A program made the position numbers and the translations under genes. Shown here piece by piece: positions 1 through 12,815 of a stretch of 64,000 bases of DNA. The DNA is from Hanleya hanleyi. Lineage: Eukaryota; Mollusca; Polyplacophora; Lepidopleurida; Hanleyidae. The first letter of the stretch is position 1. The number at the start of each line of letters is the position of its first letter. Location: assembly GCA_036873755.1 (NCBI GenBank), contig JAVTVY010018689.1:1-64000 (forward strand), read 5' to 3'. The notes under the pieces are model-generated. The model ran no database searches and was not told the origin of the DNA. It saw only the letters and a list, made by a program, of their open reading frames with translations.

Positions 1-1149
1 GGTGGCTTAGCAAAAAGATCGTGACACGCTGGACCAAAGCACCAAACTTGGCACATCCATCACTTGAGGCATACAGAACAATATCAGAAGGGGTGCCCAT
101 TGCTCTGGGCCATGTGACGCCCTCTGGCCCCCAAAAGGGCATCTAAAGGAAAATATTATCATTGAAAAAATAGTTGGCTTCCCAATAGCTTCATGATTTT
201 GTTATCCTTGAGGCTAGGAAGCTGAAACTTGCCACCTTATATCTTTGGTTTCAGCGCTACAATAAAATGTAACCAAATTGAAGATGGCCTCTATGATGAT
301 GTCACAGTGACGTCATCTTATAAAAATAAGCCATTTTATTGGCGATTTTTCTGATCAATATTTCAAATTTTGTATTTGTGCCATTTTCTTCGCTCAAATT
401 GCCTTGTAAATCAGTAAATAATCATCTGATATGAAAATATTATTATGCACTTTCACGTAGACAAAATACACCAATTTTGAAGAAAATACGACAAAAACAC
501 AACTGTCGTCCATTTTGAATTTTCCCATGATGCCCTTCTCGGAGAATTGAATAGCCCTATATGATTTGCTATATGGACACAAAGTGCCAGCTCTCAACAC
601 TTCGGAACATCAGAGAAAATTTTATTGGGAAGAGCGAAGGGAGGGGAGGTGAATCCAACAATAACAATTGAACACAGGATTCTCACTCATTTTACTAGTG
701 GGTGTGCCTGCAGAACCGGCATATAATTGGAGTAGTGCACGAGACCTGAACCATGCACATGTAAATGTGTAAATATAATGGTATTGTCACCCAGTGGGAA
801 TAAGGTGCAGACCCCTCCCCCAATCTGCCTCTGAACCTGAAATCATCCTTAGCACTCTCGGTCATGTCAATAGCGACGGATATAAGTCAACGTGTTATTT
901 TAATGTTAATTTCATCTTCCTGTCCCTCAATTGGGCGTTAAATTTCCGATCCTTTTTCTGTGTCTATTCGCTCTCTGAGATCCCTAGTTATCCCGAAAAT
1001 GTTTGACAGGCTTTTGACCGAAAAAAAATCCAATATTGCAGGCCTCTATTTTCACACTTCGTATTCCCACAGCTATCTTGACAAAGTTCCAGGAACATTC
1101 GACCAAAGCTGTGTCCATTCAATGATAATATATAGACAAGTGCTACAAC
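1..1149. other. No gene recognised
   Basis: I see no coding exon or bounded repeat. The open frames here are short and show no recognisable motif. The first 330 bases, with wording such as 'caccaaacttggcac', resemble the internal units of pearl-like elements seen later in the window, so this may be a decayed copy, but no end structure is visible. Confidence 0.4.
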
Positions 1150-1482
1150 ATGTTACTTGTATGTTGCGCGGGTGATTGGGTGGGTACAGGTTCCTGTTGC
1201 TTCAAAGCATTTTGCTGAGAAGCAACAGGAACTTGATAATGTGATGTACTGTAATACCACTTTATTGCACCATGTAAGCGTCCTGTCTGTGTCTTGTGCG
1301 CTGTCGTTAGTGTTTAATAGGGTGGATGGAGGGTGTCTGGTTCCATGCTACTTCAAAGATTTCTTCTTCGAAGTATTAGGAACGCAACTTGGCTGGGTGG
1401 TGTTTAGTTGGTACGTCGCGATTATATAGCGGAGATATTGTTGAAAGCCACGCTAAATTCTATTCACTCACTCACCCTTACT
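1150..1482 (+). repeat. Partial SINE-tail / palindromic MITE copy
   Basis: The 3' end (from about 1378) reads 'aacgcaacttggctgg', then a 'gatattgttgaaagcc' block and (cact)n. This is the same tail found inverted at 13274-13385 and 15333-15421, and related to the tail of the tRNA-headed SINE at 11795-12163. Upstream, 1191-1203 and 1219-1231 form a perfect 13-bp stem (TTCCTGTTGCTTC). No tRNA-like head is seen, so this is truncated or a palindromic derivative. Confidence 0.6.
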
Positions 1483-1807
1483 TGTATGTTGCATGTTCTC
1501 CTTCTCCATTCGGCGTTAAATGTTCTTTTGATTCCTTCTTGGTTTTAGACTCCCTTTAATTTTCTGGCTATACAGCTCTGTTAGCTATCCTGACGTAATT
1601 TGATGGCCTTCCAATAAAAAATCCCGGCCTCCAACAGGCGTAAGATGCCCTTTTTGGGATTGTTTCTTTCCAGTTTCACCCTCACTGACTCCAACACTCT
1701 TCAGATGAAGATTCGTACCATTTCGTCCAATAATTTCGACTTTTTTCGGCGGTCACAAATATACAAACAGAGACGTATAGAACTACATAAACACAAGTCC
1801 CCGGTCC

Positions 1808-1870
1808 GTGTAACACTTGTTAATTCAGCTATTCTTCTCTCGAACTTAAAAGTAGAAAGATTGAAATTGG
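1808..1870 (+). repeat. Fragment of the GTGTAACAC foldback family
   Basis: The text CGTGTAACACTTG followed by 'attcagc' and a 'aaaagtagaaagattgaaa' stretch matches the end and one unit of the foldback element at 7563-9234. Only about 60 bp is recognisable. Confidence 0.45.
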
Positions 1871-3186
1871 AGCGATATGCAAGTGGGGAAAATTGACGTC
1901 CATATGACTGAACAGGAAAGCTTCACTTGTCACCTCACCTGACGACCCGAGAATACGGTGGATTCTCGGTCGTAGCCTTAGTATCTCAGCCGCTCTTTTA
2001 TTGCAGTTGTTAATATGGGTATTATAAAGTATCCCCACGGCCCCTGGCAACGCCTTAAGCGGAATTAGATACGCTAGCTCGTGAGCTGTGATGACCGAGC
2101 TGTGAGCTGTGAACTCAAACAAATAACTCATCGGATGTTAATGGATGAGCATCGAGAACATCTGATGAAGTAAACGCCTCAACATGGGGTGAATCTGGTA
2201 AATGCTAGAATACCCTAAAAAACTGTCCAGGCAGACATTTCCATCTTTTTTTTCATTTTAAGAGATAAAAAGCCGAATTATCAATTTTTACATGGATAAG
2301 GGGCGATTGTTTCCTTTTACACAGGCGATTGCGTAAACCTAATATGACCAGGGATTCATAGAAGTCCAAATTTTACGAACCGAAATCTGGAAAATTGAGG
2401 TTTTTTTTACTCAAATTGAGTTAAAATAAAATTTATCGGCATTTTTTATCCCTCAAATTGAGTATATAAATTTTTTACAAACCAGGGTCATTTTTTCCCC
2501 CCAGTGTTGAGTATATAATTTTTTTACAAACCAGGGTAAATGTTACATGTACCTTCTATGAACCTTGTCTACTGTTACCAATTCAGGTATTTTTTAACCT
2601 TTTGTGTAATTAAAACCATTTTGTGTCGTTGATTGCGTTTACTCGTTTCCATCATTATGTTTTCAGGTATCTGGCAGGATACATGAACAAATTATGTTAG
2701 ATTTATTCAAGTTGTTTACGAGTAATACTTCAGGTAATCAGGTAAAACTCTGTAATGCTGCCGGTACTGGTTTTGATTTATACATGTACATGTAGTTATC
2801 ATATACATGCAGTGAGGAGTGTCAACTATTTCCCTCTCTGAAAGCTGTTATATCTCAATCAATCAACAATACATAAAAGAACTTTTAATTCCTTTTTCCA
2901 ACTTCCACACAGGACTGTCTGAATTATTTCAGTATACAAATATGGCCCAACTTGTTAGGTGGTAATTATAAAAAAAATATATATTGATATCATAAAAACC
3001 CCATTTATCTATTAATTTAGATCTAAAATTAAATTTGAAGAAACCATTATCCAAAATTTAACATTAACAGAAAAATAATTTTAATTATGGAAACATTTAA
3101 CAAAAGCAGTGAATTAATAAATATAAAAATATTGTGATGACCTAAGTGAAGTTCCAGTTATTGTGATATTATTCAATTACAAATGA

Positions 3187-3285
3187 CCACCAGTATGAAA
3201 AATCACACTGGTTTATAAAACGATGATTGTATATATTTTAGCGAGAGTGGAGCGCGGCCGCGAAGCGGCCGCTTGCGAAGCAAGC
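3187..3285. repeat. Cluster of short GC-rich palindromes
   Basis: Inside family G copy 1. An imperfect hairpin (ACCAGTATG ... CACACTGGT) is followed by two GCGGCCGC palindromes 11 bp apart (3254-3261 and 3265-3272) and a GCTTGC-GAA-GCAAGC stem (3271-3285). These stand out because the surroundings are strongly AT-rich. No function is inferred. Confidence 0.5.
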
Positions 3286-4079
3286 TCTATAGGTATTGCG
3301 TAGACGTGCATATATGAAGCAAAACATAGCAAAATTTAATGAAAACAAAGCAAAATAACAACAACAACCGATATCCCTTGAACGAGAAAACGGTGATTTC
3401 CGTTTCCGGCACCCATGGAGAAATTGCATGCCGGGACAGATTCAGAACATAAATTTATGAAGACATAAAAGAAGAAACATATAGCCTAGCTGGCATGTCA
3501 TTTTTCGAAAGGATTTCAATTTATGAATAATTATACACAGATGAAAATAACTGTAGACTAAAAATGATTCGTTATCGGTTATGCGACTTTCGTCCTTGTC
3601 GAAGATGTCCGATGCAAAACGCAGACCACGTGACCAAGAGTTCGATCAAAAACGTTTCGCAGCGAAGCGGCACTCAAAACGGTGCACATCTTTCGACAAA
3701 TTTAGTTCTATGGCAGGCAAAACCTGCATCAAATTCATATCTATGGAAAGCTTATTTATTGCGTTTTTTAGATCTGAAGTATCGTGTAAATACGATGAGG
3801 CATTTGATAGAAAATAAACATTAACGACGTAGTCATGGTTGTAAAACCAAGCCACTCAACATTGCCAAGAATCTTGACTTCGCCGAGGTCCGCGTGAAGT
3901 AGAGGGTCCTACTATTTACCGTCCAGATACGCCCAGTCAAGTCCAGTGGCGTACAACTCACGTCCACTAAAGTTCAGAAGAAAAAAGATAACCGCCCAGG
4001 CACTCATTCAGCCACCAGTAACGTCCAGTAGCAAATGCCATGTCCAGTGGAGATAACTGTACACCCAGCATTTGAAAAT

Positions 4080-4400
4080 GGTGATTTTGCAATTTAAGTT
4101 TAAAATTTGAATTAAAAGAACTGAGTTCGAAACCTATTTTTTGTATTATCATTCTAACTTGATTGTTAATTTTAATTTCGAATTGCAATTTCAGTTTTTT
4201 AAATGAAATTTCAGTTTTAATTTAATTTGATCAAGATTAAAGTAAAATTATTTGTGAATACTTGAATTTGAATTTGAATATAATTTTAACTTGAAATTAA
4301 AATTTGATAGTTGAAAAAAAGTTTGAAGAAAACTAGAACTAATTTTTGAGTTCACCGCAAAATCAAATTAGTTCAAAATTGTCTCTAACCTGAAGCTAGG
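4080..4400. repeat. Low-complexity AAATTTGAA-type region
   Basis: A run of imperfect 'aatttgaa/ttcaaatt' words, strongly AT-rich. It resembles 47310-47560, which has the same word composition. Confidence 0.55.
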
Positions 4401-6320
4401 GAGAGTATGTTTCAATTTAAACTTTCAAAGTTCCCATTCAAAATTAATAATGAACTGTGTATGTTTTATAAACTAGACACCCTCCAATAATACCTGAAAA
4501 TTGCACACCAGAGATAGGCCTACATATTTTTTAACATTTATTTATGGCAATTTATTTGTATTTCCACATTTTAATGACATGAGAACCGTACCCCAGTTAC
4601 AGATGAGAGGGAAGGGGAAGACCCCGCCCCCTCTATATATTTTGCGATCCCTAAGACTAGTCCTGAAAATTACCACACTATATTTGTGGGTCAAGCTTTA
4701 CCAAAAAATGTGAAAACAAACCAAAAAAAAAAACAAGATTGCCACCATAATGACCTCACATTGACGTCATTTTCAAAACAGATATCTTTAGACGATTTTT
4801 GGTCATATTACCCCCACCCCCCACTACCATTCCCCATTGTAGACACAAATGAATTTAAATATCAATATCCAATATGGTTAATTATGGTTTCATGTCTTCT
4901 TTATCTATAACTTTATAGATTATAATCATAGCCATTACAAGGTTGTTTCTGTCCATTATAGTAACCGCTCTCTTTCATTAATATTTTAGCATTCAAAATC
5001 ATTCATTAAAATATGTAATTATAAGCATTCTATCAATTCCTTAAATTGATTTAAAATGTAAAAAGAACAATATCCCAATGTTGATAACAGACAATGAAAT
5101 GATTAAGTCGATTGGTTTTACAGTCGCACAAAGAACTATTTTAACATATCTGGTAAATCTATTGGCTGTAAATGTTTGCAAATATTGTTCCCATTTGGCA
5201 GATAAATTAGTAGTTTCGTCTTTATGTTCAGATCTGTCTATTAATCACGATCTATTCACTTCAGTCTCAACTTTTGAACATGTCTATTGGCATTTAGTTT
5301 GGTTAAATGGAATCTACTCCACCAAGGTTTTACATATTATGTGTACAATAAAATTAGAATTGAATTCCATCAGTAATAAGACTAATTGTGACCGTATATA
5401 TGTGATGTAGATTTTTTGTCCGATAAAGGAACAGGATTATTCTTATTATAGGACTTTACAATGAAGCTGCCTAATGACAGAATATAACATCATAGCCACC
5501 TGGAACAGTGACAGGAAATCATAGAACCAGATAGAATTTGAACAATTAAATATTTGATCCAATCCTATCTGCTCCCCAATTTGGATATGTCGCCTACATA
5601 GCGACATATATGATAGGGGAGCATTCATAAGGATATTAATTTATTAAGATTGATATTTGATCCTTCAATATTTCGATGGGGGCTCAAACCAAAAAGTGAT
5701 CGGTACATGGATCAGGATTTGACTTTGTGAACCCAGTAAAAATGTTGATATTTGCCTGGAACTGTTCTGGCACATGGAATTCCAGTGGTGGGTGGTAAAT
5801 TAAGTTCTGCCTTTGTCCGGGGTTGTTTTGAATTGCTGGCTATATCTAAAGAGCTGGCTTTTACTATGATGAGGACAAGCATTTTACATTTGTTTCCTCA
5901 AGTGAGCCAGATGATTATTTCTTCTCTATTATAAATTCTGTCACATTTATGATCCAGGCTATGTCGATAAATTCTAGACAACAACAGTACCACATGGATT
6001 GTAATGCTGTAAAGTTCTACATGAACTGACTTTCAAACAAACCATCGGTTTTGATATAAGCATATGCATGAAATATTTGTTCAGTGTAAAATACTCTACA
6101 AAACGTAGACAGGAACAAGGAGGCCAAGAAGTTGGAGCAACTCTATCTGCCCATATCTGCTCCTGTGATGGATGGGCAGATCAAATCAATGGAACCTCAA
6201 AAGTACAAAAGTACTAAATCCATTTCAAATATTAGCTGTGTGAAACAAGAAATTATGCGAATGAGTAATACAAGTGCAAGTCCAATTGTGTTAATTTAGA
6301 GCTGGTGGAAAACTACTTGA

Positions 6321-6392
6321 TATGAATAGGCAAAGCCAGAAACGAGAGGAAGAAGTATTTCTCCGCTCGCTTCTAGGCTTTGCCTATTCATA
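6321..6392. repeat. Long hairpin with 17-bp perfect stem
   Basis: TATGAATAGGCAAAGCC (6321-6337) is exactly complementary to 6376-6392. Beyond a one-base bulge the pairing continues through about ten more bases (agaaacgag against ctcgcttct), leaving a small loop near 6350-6362. It may be a tiny MITE or foldback inside family G copy 1. Confidence 0.7.
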
Positions 6393-7227
6393 TTATTTAT
6401 ATACACGATGATTGTATTGGGTTACACAAATAATAGGAGTCTTGAGGATGATATTATTTTGATAGAATATGGTTAACAAAAAAAAAAGAAGGAAAAAACA
6501 ACAACGAAACGCTTCAAAACGCTTGCTTGCTCTCTCGCTAGGAAGAGTTCACTCCCTTGTCATGTTCTCGAACCGCACGCTGTACGGTTGTGTCAATCTT
6601 CGTTACCAAACTGAAAATGATACAGTATTACTATTTTCTCAACACAGACCACACAGATTATACAAAGAAATGCTTACGATTGGCAATCTACGAAAACAAC
6701 GTGTCTTTATTCAGTATCGTTTGTATCTCCCTGCGTTGGAAGGAGCGAGAACGAAAAGGTCGAACGAAAACGAAACCAAAAAAAAAAATGGCGACTCGTT
6801 GATTGTTCAGTGAAATTACGGTTCATAAGTATTCGGGATTCTTCCACGGAATTATACGTCGATGTAACTAACATTACGTGTGATAAACTAGTCTCGGATG
6901 AATAAGTCGTCCGAGGTAAATTCAGAGCAGCTGACGGAGTTTGCCCTTGACGTTGTTGTTGCTGCCGACAGATTCACATGTGCTTTCGCGACCATGGGAT
7001 GATTTCCCGACAACCGGGTATTGTAATTTCGAATTTACGAAGCTTAAAAATTCAGTTTCCGAAGCCTGAAAATTCAGTTTCCAACACACAAATTGAGTAT
7101 AAATATTTTGGTGAAAACTTTTGATTTTTTACTCAAAAAAATTGAGTTTTGAACTGAAAAATTGAGTTTTAAAACTCAATCTACGAACCGAAATTCGGTA
7201 CGTAGAACTGACGTGTATGAATCCCTG

Positions 7228-7562
7228 ATCCCCCAGAACCACTCTGGGAGCACTGTTTCTACTGTTAATTTTTTTCAATAATTGTTTATGTTTGAAAGGG
7301 GAGGGTCAGGGACAGACGGCCTCAGACAGATGTCCGTCTTTGAGCTTAGTTCCTGATCGAGTATGTTGCTTCAGTGCACACTACAGGTGCACGCGAAATA
7401 AAATTTCCAAAATATAACTTTCTTTTTTTCCTACCGACCCAAAAAATTCCAAGCCTATAACAGGAAACAGACGTTTGTTCTCCGTCTTAATAGGTATTTA
7501 TTAGTTAGCCTGGATAACAACTCCTTCAGTGTTCAGTATCCTTCAATACTTCCCACCGGGCC
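7228..7562. other. No gene recognised
   Basis: Non-repetitive spacer between the G1 right end and the foldback element. I see no coding exon or bounded repeat. Confidence 0.4.
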
Positions 7563-9234
7563 CGTGTAACACCTGAAAATTCAGTTTTTCATCTTGCAAA
7601 ATTGAAGGTAGAACGTGACAAGCTTTACATCATTCCCATATTCAAGTTTTGCATCTCGCAAAATTGAAAGTGGAAAGATATAAATTTATGACGTATAGGA
7701 TTATGAGAGTGATACTTTGTTAAAATTAGCTCTATTTCTTCAAATCTGTAGGCACATCTCATTGAAATTATCTATCTTCTCTCTGAAAAAAAATTGTACC
7801 GTACCAAACCCAAAATAAAACAACATGTCATAAGATGCAAATGCTGGTATTGGGAGAAACAGGACAAATTTTAACTAAGTATGGCTCTGGTATTTCTAAT
7901 ATCATTAATGCATTTTGGAAAGCTGGAATACGGAGTGGTGGTCCATGTAATATTTGACAATTCAGCTTCCAATCTTGCAAAATTGAAAGTAGAAAGACAA
8001 AAAGAAGCTCTACATCACTCCCATATTCCAGCTTACCATCTTACAAAGTTGAAAGTAGAAAGATGAAAACTCGACACCACTCCCATATTCCAGCTTTCCA
8101 AATTAATTTAGGACATTTACGAAAATGAGAGTGCTATACTTGTTAAAGTTAATCTGGTACATGTATCTCCCAACATTCAACATAATTTGCATTTTAACAC
8201 ATACCATTCAATTGTTGGCACCAAATTAGTTGATGTTGTCAGTTGACAATATGTCGTAAAATGGGAGTGGTGTCAAACTCTCCATCTTTCTGCTTTCAAT
8301 TTTGCAAGATGGAAAGCTCGAATATGGGAGTGATGAAGAGCTTTCCATCTTTTACTTTCAACTTTGATAGATAGAAAACTCGAATACGGGAGCGATGAAG
8401 AGCTTTCCGTCTTTCTACTTTCAACTTTGATAGAAAGCTCGAATACGAGAGCGATGAAGAGCTTTCTGTCTTTCTACTTTCAACTTTGATAGAAAGCTCG
8501 AAAACGGGAGCAATGAAGAGCTTTCCGTCTTTCTACTTTCAACTTTGATAGAAAGCTCGAATACGGGAGCGATGAAGAGCTTTCCGTCTTTCTACTTTCA
8601 ACTTTGATAGAAAGCTCGAAAACGGGAGCAATGAAGAGCTTTCCGTCTTTCTACTTTCAACTTTGATAGAAAGCTCGAATACGGGAGCGATGAAGAGCTT
8701 TCCGTCTTTCTACTTTCAACTTTGATAGAAAGCTCGAAAACGGGAGCAATGAAGAGCTTTCCGTCTTTCTACTTTCAACTTTGATAGAAAGCTCGAATAC
8801 GAGAGCGATGAAGAGCTTTCCGTCTTTCTACTTTCAACTTTGATAGAAAGCTCGAAAACGGGAGCAATGAAGAGCTTTCCGTCTTTCTACTTTCAACTTT
8901 GATAGAAAGCTCGAATACGGGAGCGATGAAGAGCTTTCCGTCTTTCTACTTTCAACTTTGATAGAAAGCTCGAATACGGGAGCGATGAAGAGCTTTCCGT
9001 CTTTCTACTTTCAACTTTGATAGAAAGCTCGAATACGGAAGCGATGAAGAGCTTTCCGTCTTTCTACTTTCAACTTTGATAGAAAGCTCGAATAAGGGAG
9101 CGATGAAGAGCTTTCCGTCTTTCTACTTTAAACTTTGACAGATAGAAAGCTCGAATGCGGGAGTGATGTAGAGCTTTTTAGCTTTCTACTTTCAATTTTG
9201 GAAGAGGGAAAGCTGAATAGTCAAGTGTTACACG
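7563..9234. mobile_element. Foldback-type element with inverted arrays
   Basis: The ends are inverted repeats CGTGTAACACCTGA (left) and CGTGTAACACTTGA (right, inverted). The left arm (about 7563-8150) carries a few degenerate 60-bp units reading 'gcaaaattgaaagtagaaag'. The right arm (about 8262-9234) carries the reverse complement of the same unit, greatly expanded into a regular 59-bp array. About 110 bp of unique sequence lies between the arms. This matches foldback elements, whose inverted arms consist of short tandem repeats. No ORF of note and no target duplication could be read. Confidence 0.6.
8401..9168. repeat. 59-bp minisatellite with 118-bp higher-order period
   Basis: About 13 units start at exact 59-bp intervals (agctttccgtctttc at 8401, 8460, 8519, 8578 and so on). 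From 8401 to about 8873, units containing 'aatacgggagcgatg' alternate with units containing 'aaaacgggagcaatg', giving a dimeric 118-bp period. The last four units are all of the first type. Each unit contains its own AGCTTTC/GAAAGCT inverted repeat. Two degenerate 62-bp units precede the array. Confidence 0.85.
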
Positions 9235-9715
9235 AACTCCACCAGACTTGGATATGCATTACCTTAGACATTATACTTGTACTAATTTTAACAGAGGTTA
9301 TACTTGTGTACCCTTTGGACCTATTAGAGGCATATTGTTAGTTACATGGTTTGTCAGTGACCCAATTTACAGAATTATATGGGTACAGTAAAATTTATAT
9401 TGGGCAAGGCGTCACATGTTACATATTCATTAGCGTTCAGAAATGTTGATTATGATTGAACAGGAGCTGTTCATAAATTGAATGCTATCTAATTTAGAAC
9501 TACACCTGCTGGAGCTCACCTTTATTACAAATAAACTTGTTGTAAACTACAAAATTATTAAACCCAACGTGTGAGGGAATGCTTCGCGAAAGGAGCAACT
9601 GTATTGGAGATAACCTAGTTACTCGCCCACGAATTACAATCAACTGCGGTTGATGGAATGATTTTGGGTGACCATGTGACCATGATCGCTCATTTTCATT
9701 GGACCATTTTGTCTG

Positions 9716-10060
9716 AGTGAGTGAGTGAATATGATTTAAGGTCGCTTTCAACTATATTTCAGTCATATCATGACGTTGGGTCCTATTCCTTTTCACACCC
9801 GGGAACCACACGGGTGGGGTCCTATTCCTTTTCACACCCGAGAACCCAACAGGTGCCTCAGTTCGTCGCCTCTTACGACAAGCTCTCTGAGGAGCTGAGG
9901 CTTATTCTTACCATGACCTGCGGTGTGCACAACGACATACCAGGTCAATCCCCGAAAGCCCGGGGCCGATTTTGTCTGAAGCGGGATAATGACTACTGCA
10001 GATACCTGACAATATTCACAATATTAGGCTGGTCAATCAGTAGGATATCCAGAATAGGCT
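9716..10060 (+). mobile_element. SINE-related copy with internal 39-bp duplication
   Basis: It starts with GTGAGTGAGTGAATATGA and 'ggtcgctttcaac', the SINE tail motif, then continues into 'cgcctcttacgacaagc', wording typical of molluscan SINE bodies. A segment 'gggtcctattccttttcac' occurs twice, at 9778 and 9817. No clear A and B boxes are found in this copy, and the open frame across it is not a gene. Confidence 0.55.
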
Positions 10061-11794
10061 AAACAAAATAAATTTCTAGCTTCACAGGCACCACCACACC
10101 ATTGTTTTTTAGTGTAGCGTCAACCCTTTTCATCACAGTGACCCACTGAAATTTGTTTTACAATTTCTGTTCATTTTTATTCTCTCTATTAAGTTTGCGA
10201 AAATAATGTTCTTGAACACAAGTCAAAGACTTGTTTGATGTTTTGTTTTATTTACAGGAAATAGTATTGCTGAAGGCTGACTCTTCAAATAACTTGAAGA
10301 ACATTGATGGGTTCATTTCTTTTGATTAAGTGCCTGTGAACTTAACAGAATAATTTTATTCAGCCTTAATATCACAAATTTCATTCATCTCGGTCAATCT
10401 CCAAACATATTTTGAATTTTATGAATATTAGACAATGTTTCTAAATTGCTTTATCTCAGAATAACATTAATCAATACATGTTCCTTAGCTAGTTACATTT
10501 ATGTCGGATTCATGAATGATGGTAGAAACTCAACCCTCCATCACAACAGGGAAGATAACCCTGTTAAACATTATTCTGCCTGTGTCACATCAGGGGGAAC
10601 AACTCTCGAGTACAGAATACAAAAGCACACTAAAGGGAGACAACTGTTGGTGGAAATGCAGATTCAGACTGTCAGCTGCAAGTACATGTATATGTACTAA
10701 ATGCAATGTAGAAGTACTAAATCTGGCTCCATCCCACTGTAAGCACACAATATCTATTTTTAGTCTCAAAGAGTTGAACAGGTGTTCACCAGTACAGTAT
10801 ACTAAACTGTACTTCACAGCTACTATCCCTATCTGGAGTCTGTTGTTTGAAGACCGCATAGGAGAACTTTAATTCAGCCTTTTTGTCCCCATTTACTGTT
10901 TACTGACTAAATTATAAACTGCCATCATTAAAATGACATTCTATAAAGGGTATGCACATCCCAGTTCTTCACAAATACATGTACTTCATGTACAATTTTA
11001 AGAGTTGAAATATAAATTGTATATCATATATCAGTATGAAATACAGAATGAAATTATGAAGACTTCTTTCTCAATAATGCATGTAGCGGTTTCCACTGAA
11101 ATCCAGGTCACAAATGAGGCCACGTTTAAAAATGGCTGCAAAAATTGTTTTTGTAACTGGTATTGTTATAGGAAAGTCAGAGTAAAGTGCAAACCTAACA
11201 AACTTGCCTTACAAAATTTGTATAGCAGATTTTACGGAAATTGACGGATTCAACTCCCATGTACAAGACTCGACATTTAAGAGGCGCAATAGAGAGCTTA
11301 ACGAAATTAGTAATTTTTTCAATTACAAAAATAGGGTCTAATCCGGAAATAGAAATGGATGTTCTATAAAATTGACTTAGTTCTTCCCATATCCAAACGG
11401 TCTGCTGCATACATCGCTCATCAGTGTTCACGCAATGTGGTGTCCAAATGTAAATCTAATTACTATGAACATGCGGACGGGTCTGTTGTATGAAATGGAT
11501 AATAGAATTGTTGTTCTCTTTTTTGAAATGCAAAAATTTGCTCTGTAGAGGAGCACAAGGCCAAAATATATTATGCATACAGGTAAAAACTTCTGTAAAA
11601 ATCATGACGTCATCGGGGAGAACATGAGGAGAGATACATGTCTATCATGCTCTCAAAACCATGTTCACAACAACCATGCCCAAGGATAACAATGACTCTA
11701 GACCAAGGGCTTCAGTGGTACAGGCCTACACAATAGATCATCGCAAGCATAAACCACACTTTTTACCACTTATCAACATGTATCAGTGTGAATG
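10061..11794. other. Liprin-beta intron or flank, nothing recognised
   Basis: On the minus strand this lies downstream of the last liprin-beta exon I can see, so it is probably intron. The open frames (for example 10446-10872) overlap on both strands and show no domain motif. I found no sequence matching the next expected liprin coiled-coil exon. Confidence 0.4.
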
Positions 11795-12163
11795 GGTGAG
11801 CAACTGAGTGAATAGGGTTTTAACGTCGCTTTCAACATTTTTCAGCTATATCACGACGGGGAAGGGAAGGGAGGAGAGGGGGAGGGGCGGGGGTACCTAC
11901 TTGTAACAGAGCAGATCTAATGCTGCCATTTTATAGTGCTGTCCCACCGAAATATCATGCCCTGGGCAGACATGACACCCCACTCAGTCACATTATACTG
12001 ACACTGACTGAACCAGTCCTTGTGCTATCCTCTTGATGCTGCGTGTAAGCGAGTAAGCAACAAGTTCCATTTTTCAAGTCTTTGGTATGACCCGGTCTGG
12101 GATCGAACCCAGTATCTACCGCTTACGAGGCCGACGCTCTGCCATTAGGCCACCGCAGTGCAG
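11795..12163 (-). mobile_element. tRNA-derived SINE, near full length
   Basis: Read on the minus strand, a tRNA-like head at about 12163-12090 has a box A (TGGCCTAATGG, 12142-12152) and a box B (GGGTTCGATCCC, 12099-12110), the internal RNA polymerase III promoter. The body runs to a tail of 'gatatagctgaaaaatg', 'gaaagcgacgttaaaac' and (cact)-type repeats at 11795. The anticodon arm does not pair cleanly, so it is not a functional tRNA gene. SINE tail fragments elsewhere in the window belong to the same or a sister family. Confidence 0.8.
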
Positions 12164-12579
12164 TCCTTAGCAGTGTGAAGTCGTCAACCATCTACAGACA
12201 GAATACCCAATGTACTAAATACAGTATCACATACTCAGGAATAGAACCAATCGATTGAGACACTCTCGATACCTTTGAAATAAACCGATCAATTCCTCAG
12301 TTGAAATTGGCAGGGCAGAGCCAGGACACCTGTCAATTTCTCTGGGTCTTATCTCAATCGGATTTGTCCTTGGTTTTTCGATAGATATGGACTTCATCTG
12401 TTGATCCCAACATCGTGGTGATTTTGAGAAGGATCAAAAAGGTATCCGATGAGCTTGCACTACAATTGATAGAGATGAACCGGGGCCACCTGACTGGCTG
12501 TGACCCCTCAATAACCAAACAAACTTCTCTATCATTTTATTGGTCCAAGGACACCTGACTCAAAATGTATTAAACCTAC

Positions 12580-12815
12580 CTGATGCCCATTGGAAGATTT
12601 GGCCACCCACTGTTGAAAGAAGGAGAGGACGTCATTGGGCACGGCATTCACGACATTCTCGCCATTTTCACACATCTCCAGGCTCTGTTTGAGATCTTTC
12701 ATCAGTCGTACAGCCTGAAGATACGGTACTTTCCCCACAGGTCGGGGCGACATCAGCGCCGAAGATGATAATGACTCGTAAGTCCGGTCGACATTCTGAT
12801 ATTCTATCTTTGTCA
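12580..12815 (-). CDS. Liprin-beta, second coding exon
   Basis: A 236-nt minus-strand exon. It follows an acceptor (cattgcag, AG at 12817-12816) and ends with CAG before a GTAGGT donor (12579-12574). It is open throughout when joined to the single leftover G of the start-codon exon. The peptide includes a leucine-rich stretch, an acidic ENGE-type loop and, near the end, FFQQW then SSNGHQ. These align in order with the N-terminal region of animal liprin-beta, which has a 'LVEDLRGLLEMMET' segment and then 'LVEWLQSQMTNGH'. Liprin-beta proteins are cytoplasmic scaffolds with an N-terminal coiled coil and C-terminal SAM domains; they bind alpha-liprins at cell-matrix contacts and synapses. The family match is from memory of the human protein. 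Exons for the coiled coil and SAM domains are not seen and probably lie beyond position 1. Confidence 0.85.

Larger units (their letters stand above)
2349..7227. mobile_element. TIR element, family G copy 1 (4.9 kb, no transposase seen)
   Basis: The left end begins CAGGGATTCATAGAAGTC. The right end, read inverted, begins CAGGGATTCATACACGTC. About 200 bp inside each end is rich in 'caaattgagt' words on the left and their reverse on the right. The same arrangement bounds 23816-27246, so this is a family with at least two copies here. A stem-loop (arms CTACG/CGTAG around ACCGAAATTCGGT) lies just inside the right end. No target duplication is visible. No long ORF or transposase motif is present, so it is non-autonomous or a carcass. 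It contains smaller structures listed separately. Confidence 0.6.

Noticed and set aside
6469..6813. 114-residue basic frame
   Set aside because: Composition is driven by A-rich sequence; no motif, and it lies inside a TIR element.
12083..12163. Possible tRNA gene
   Set aside because: It has A and B boxes, but the anticodon arm does not pair properly and it continues directly into a SINE body and tail.
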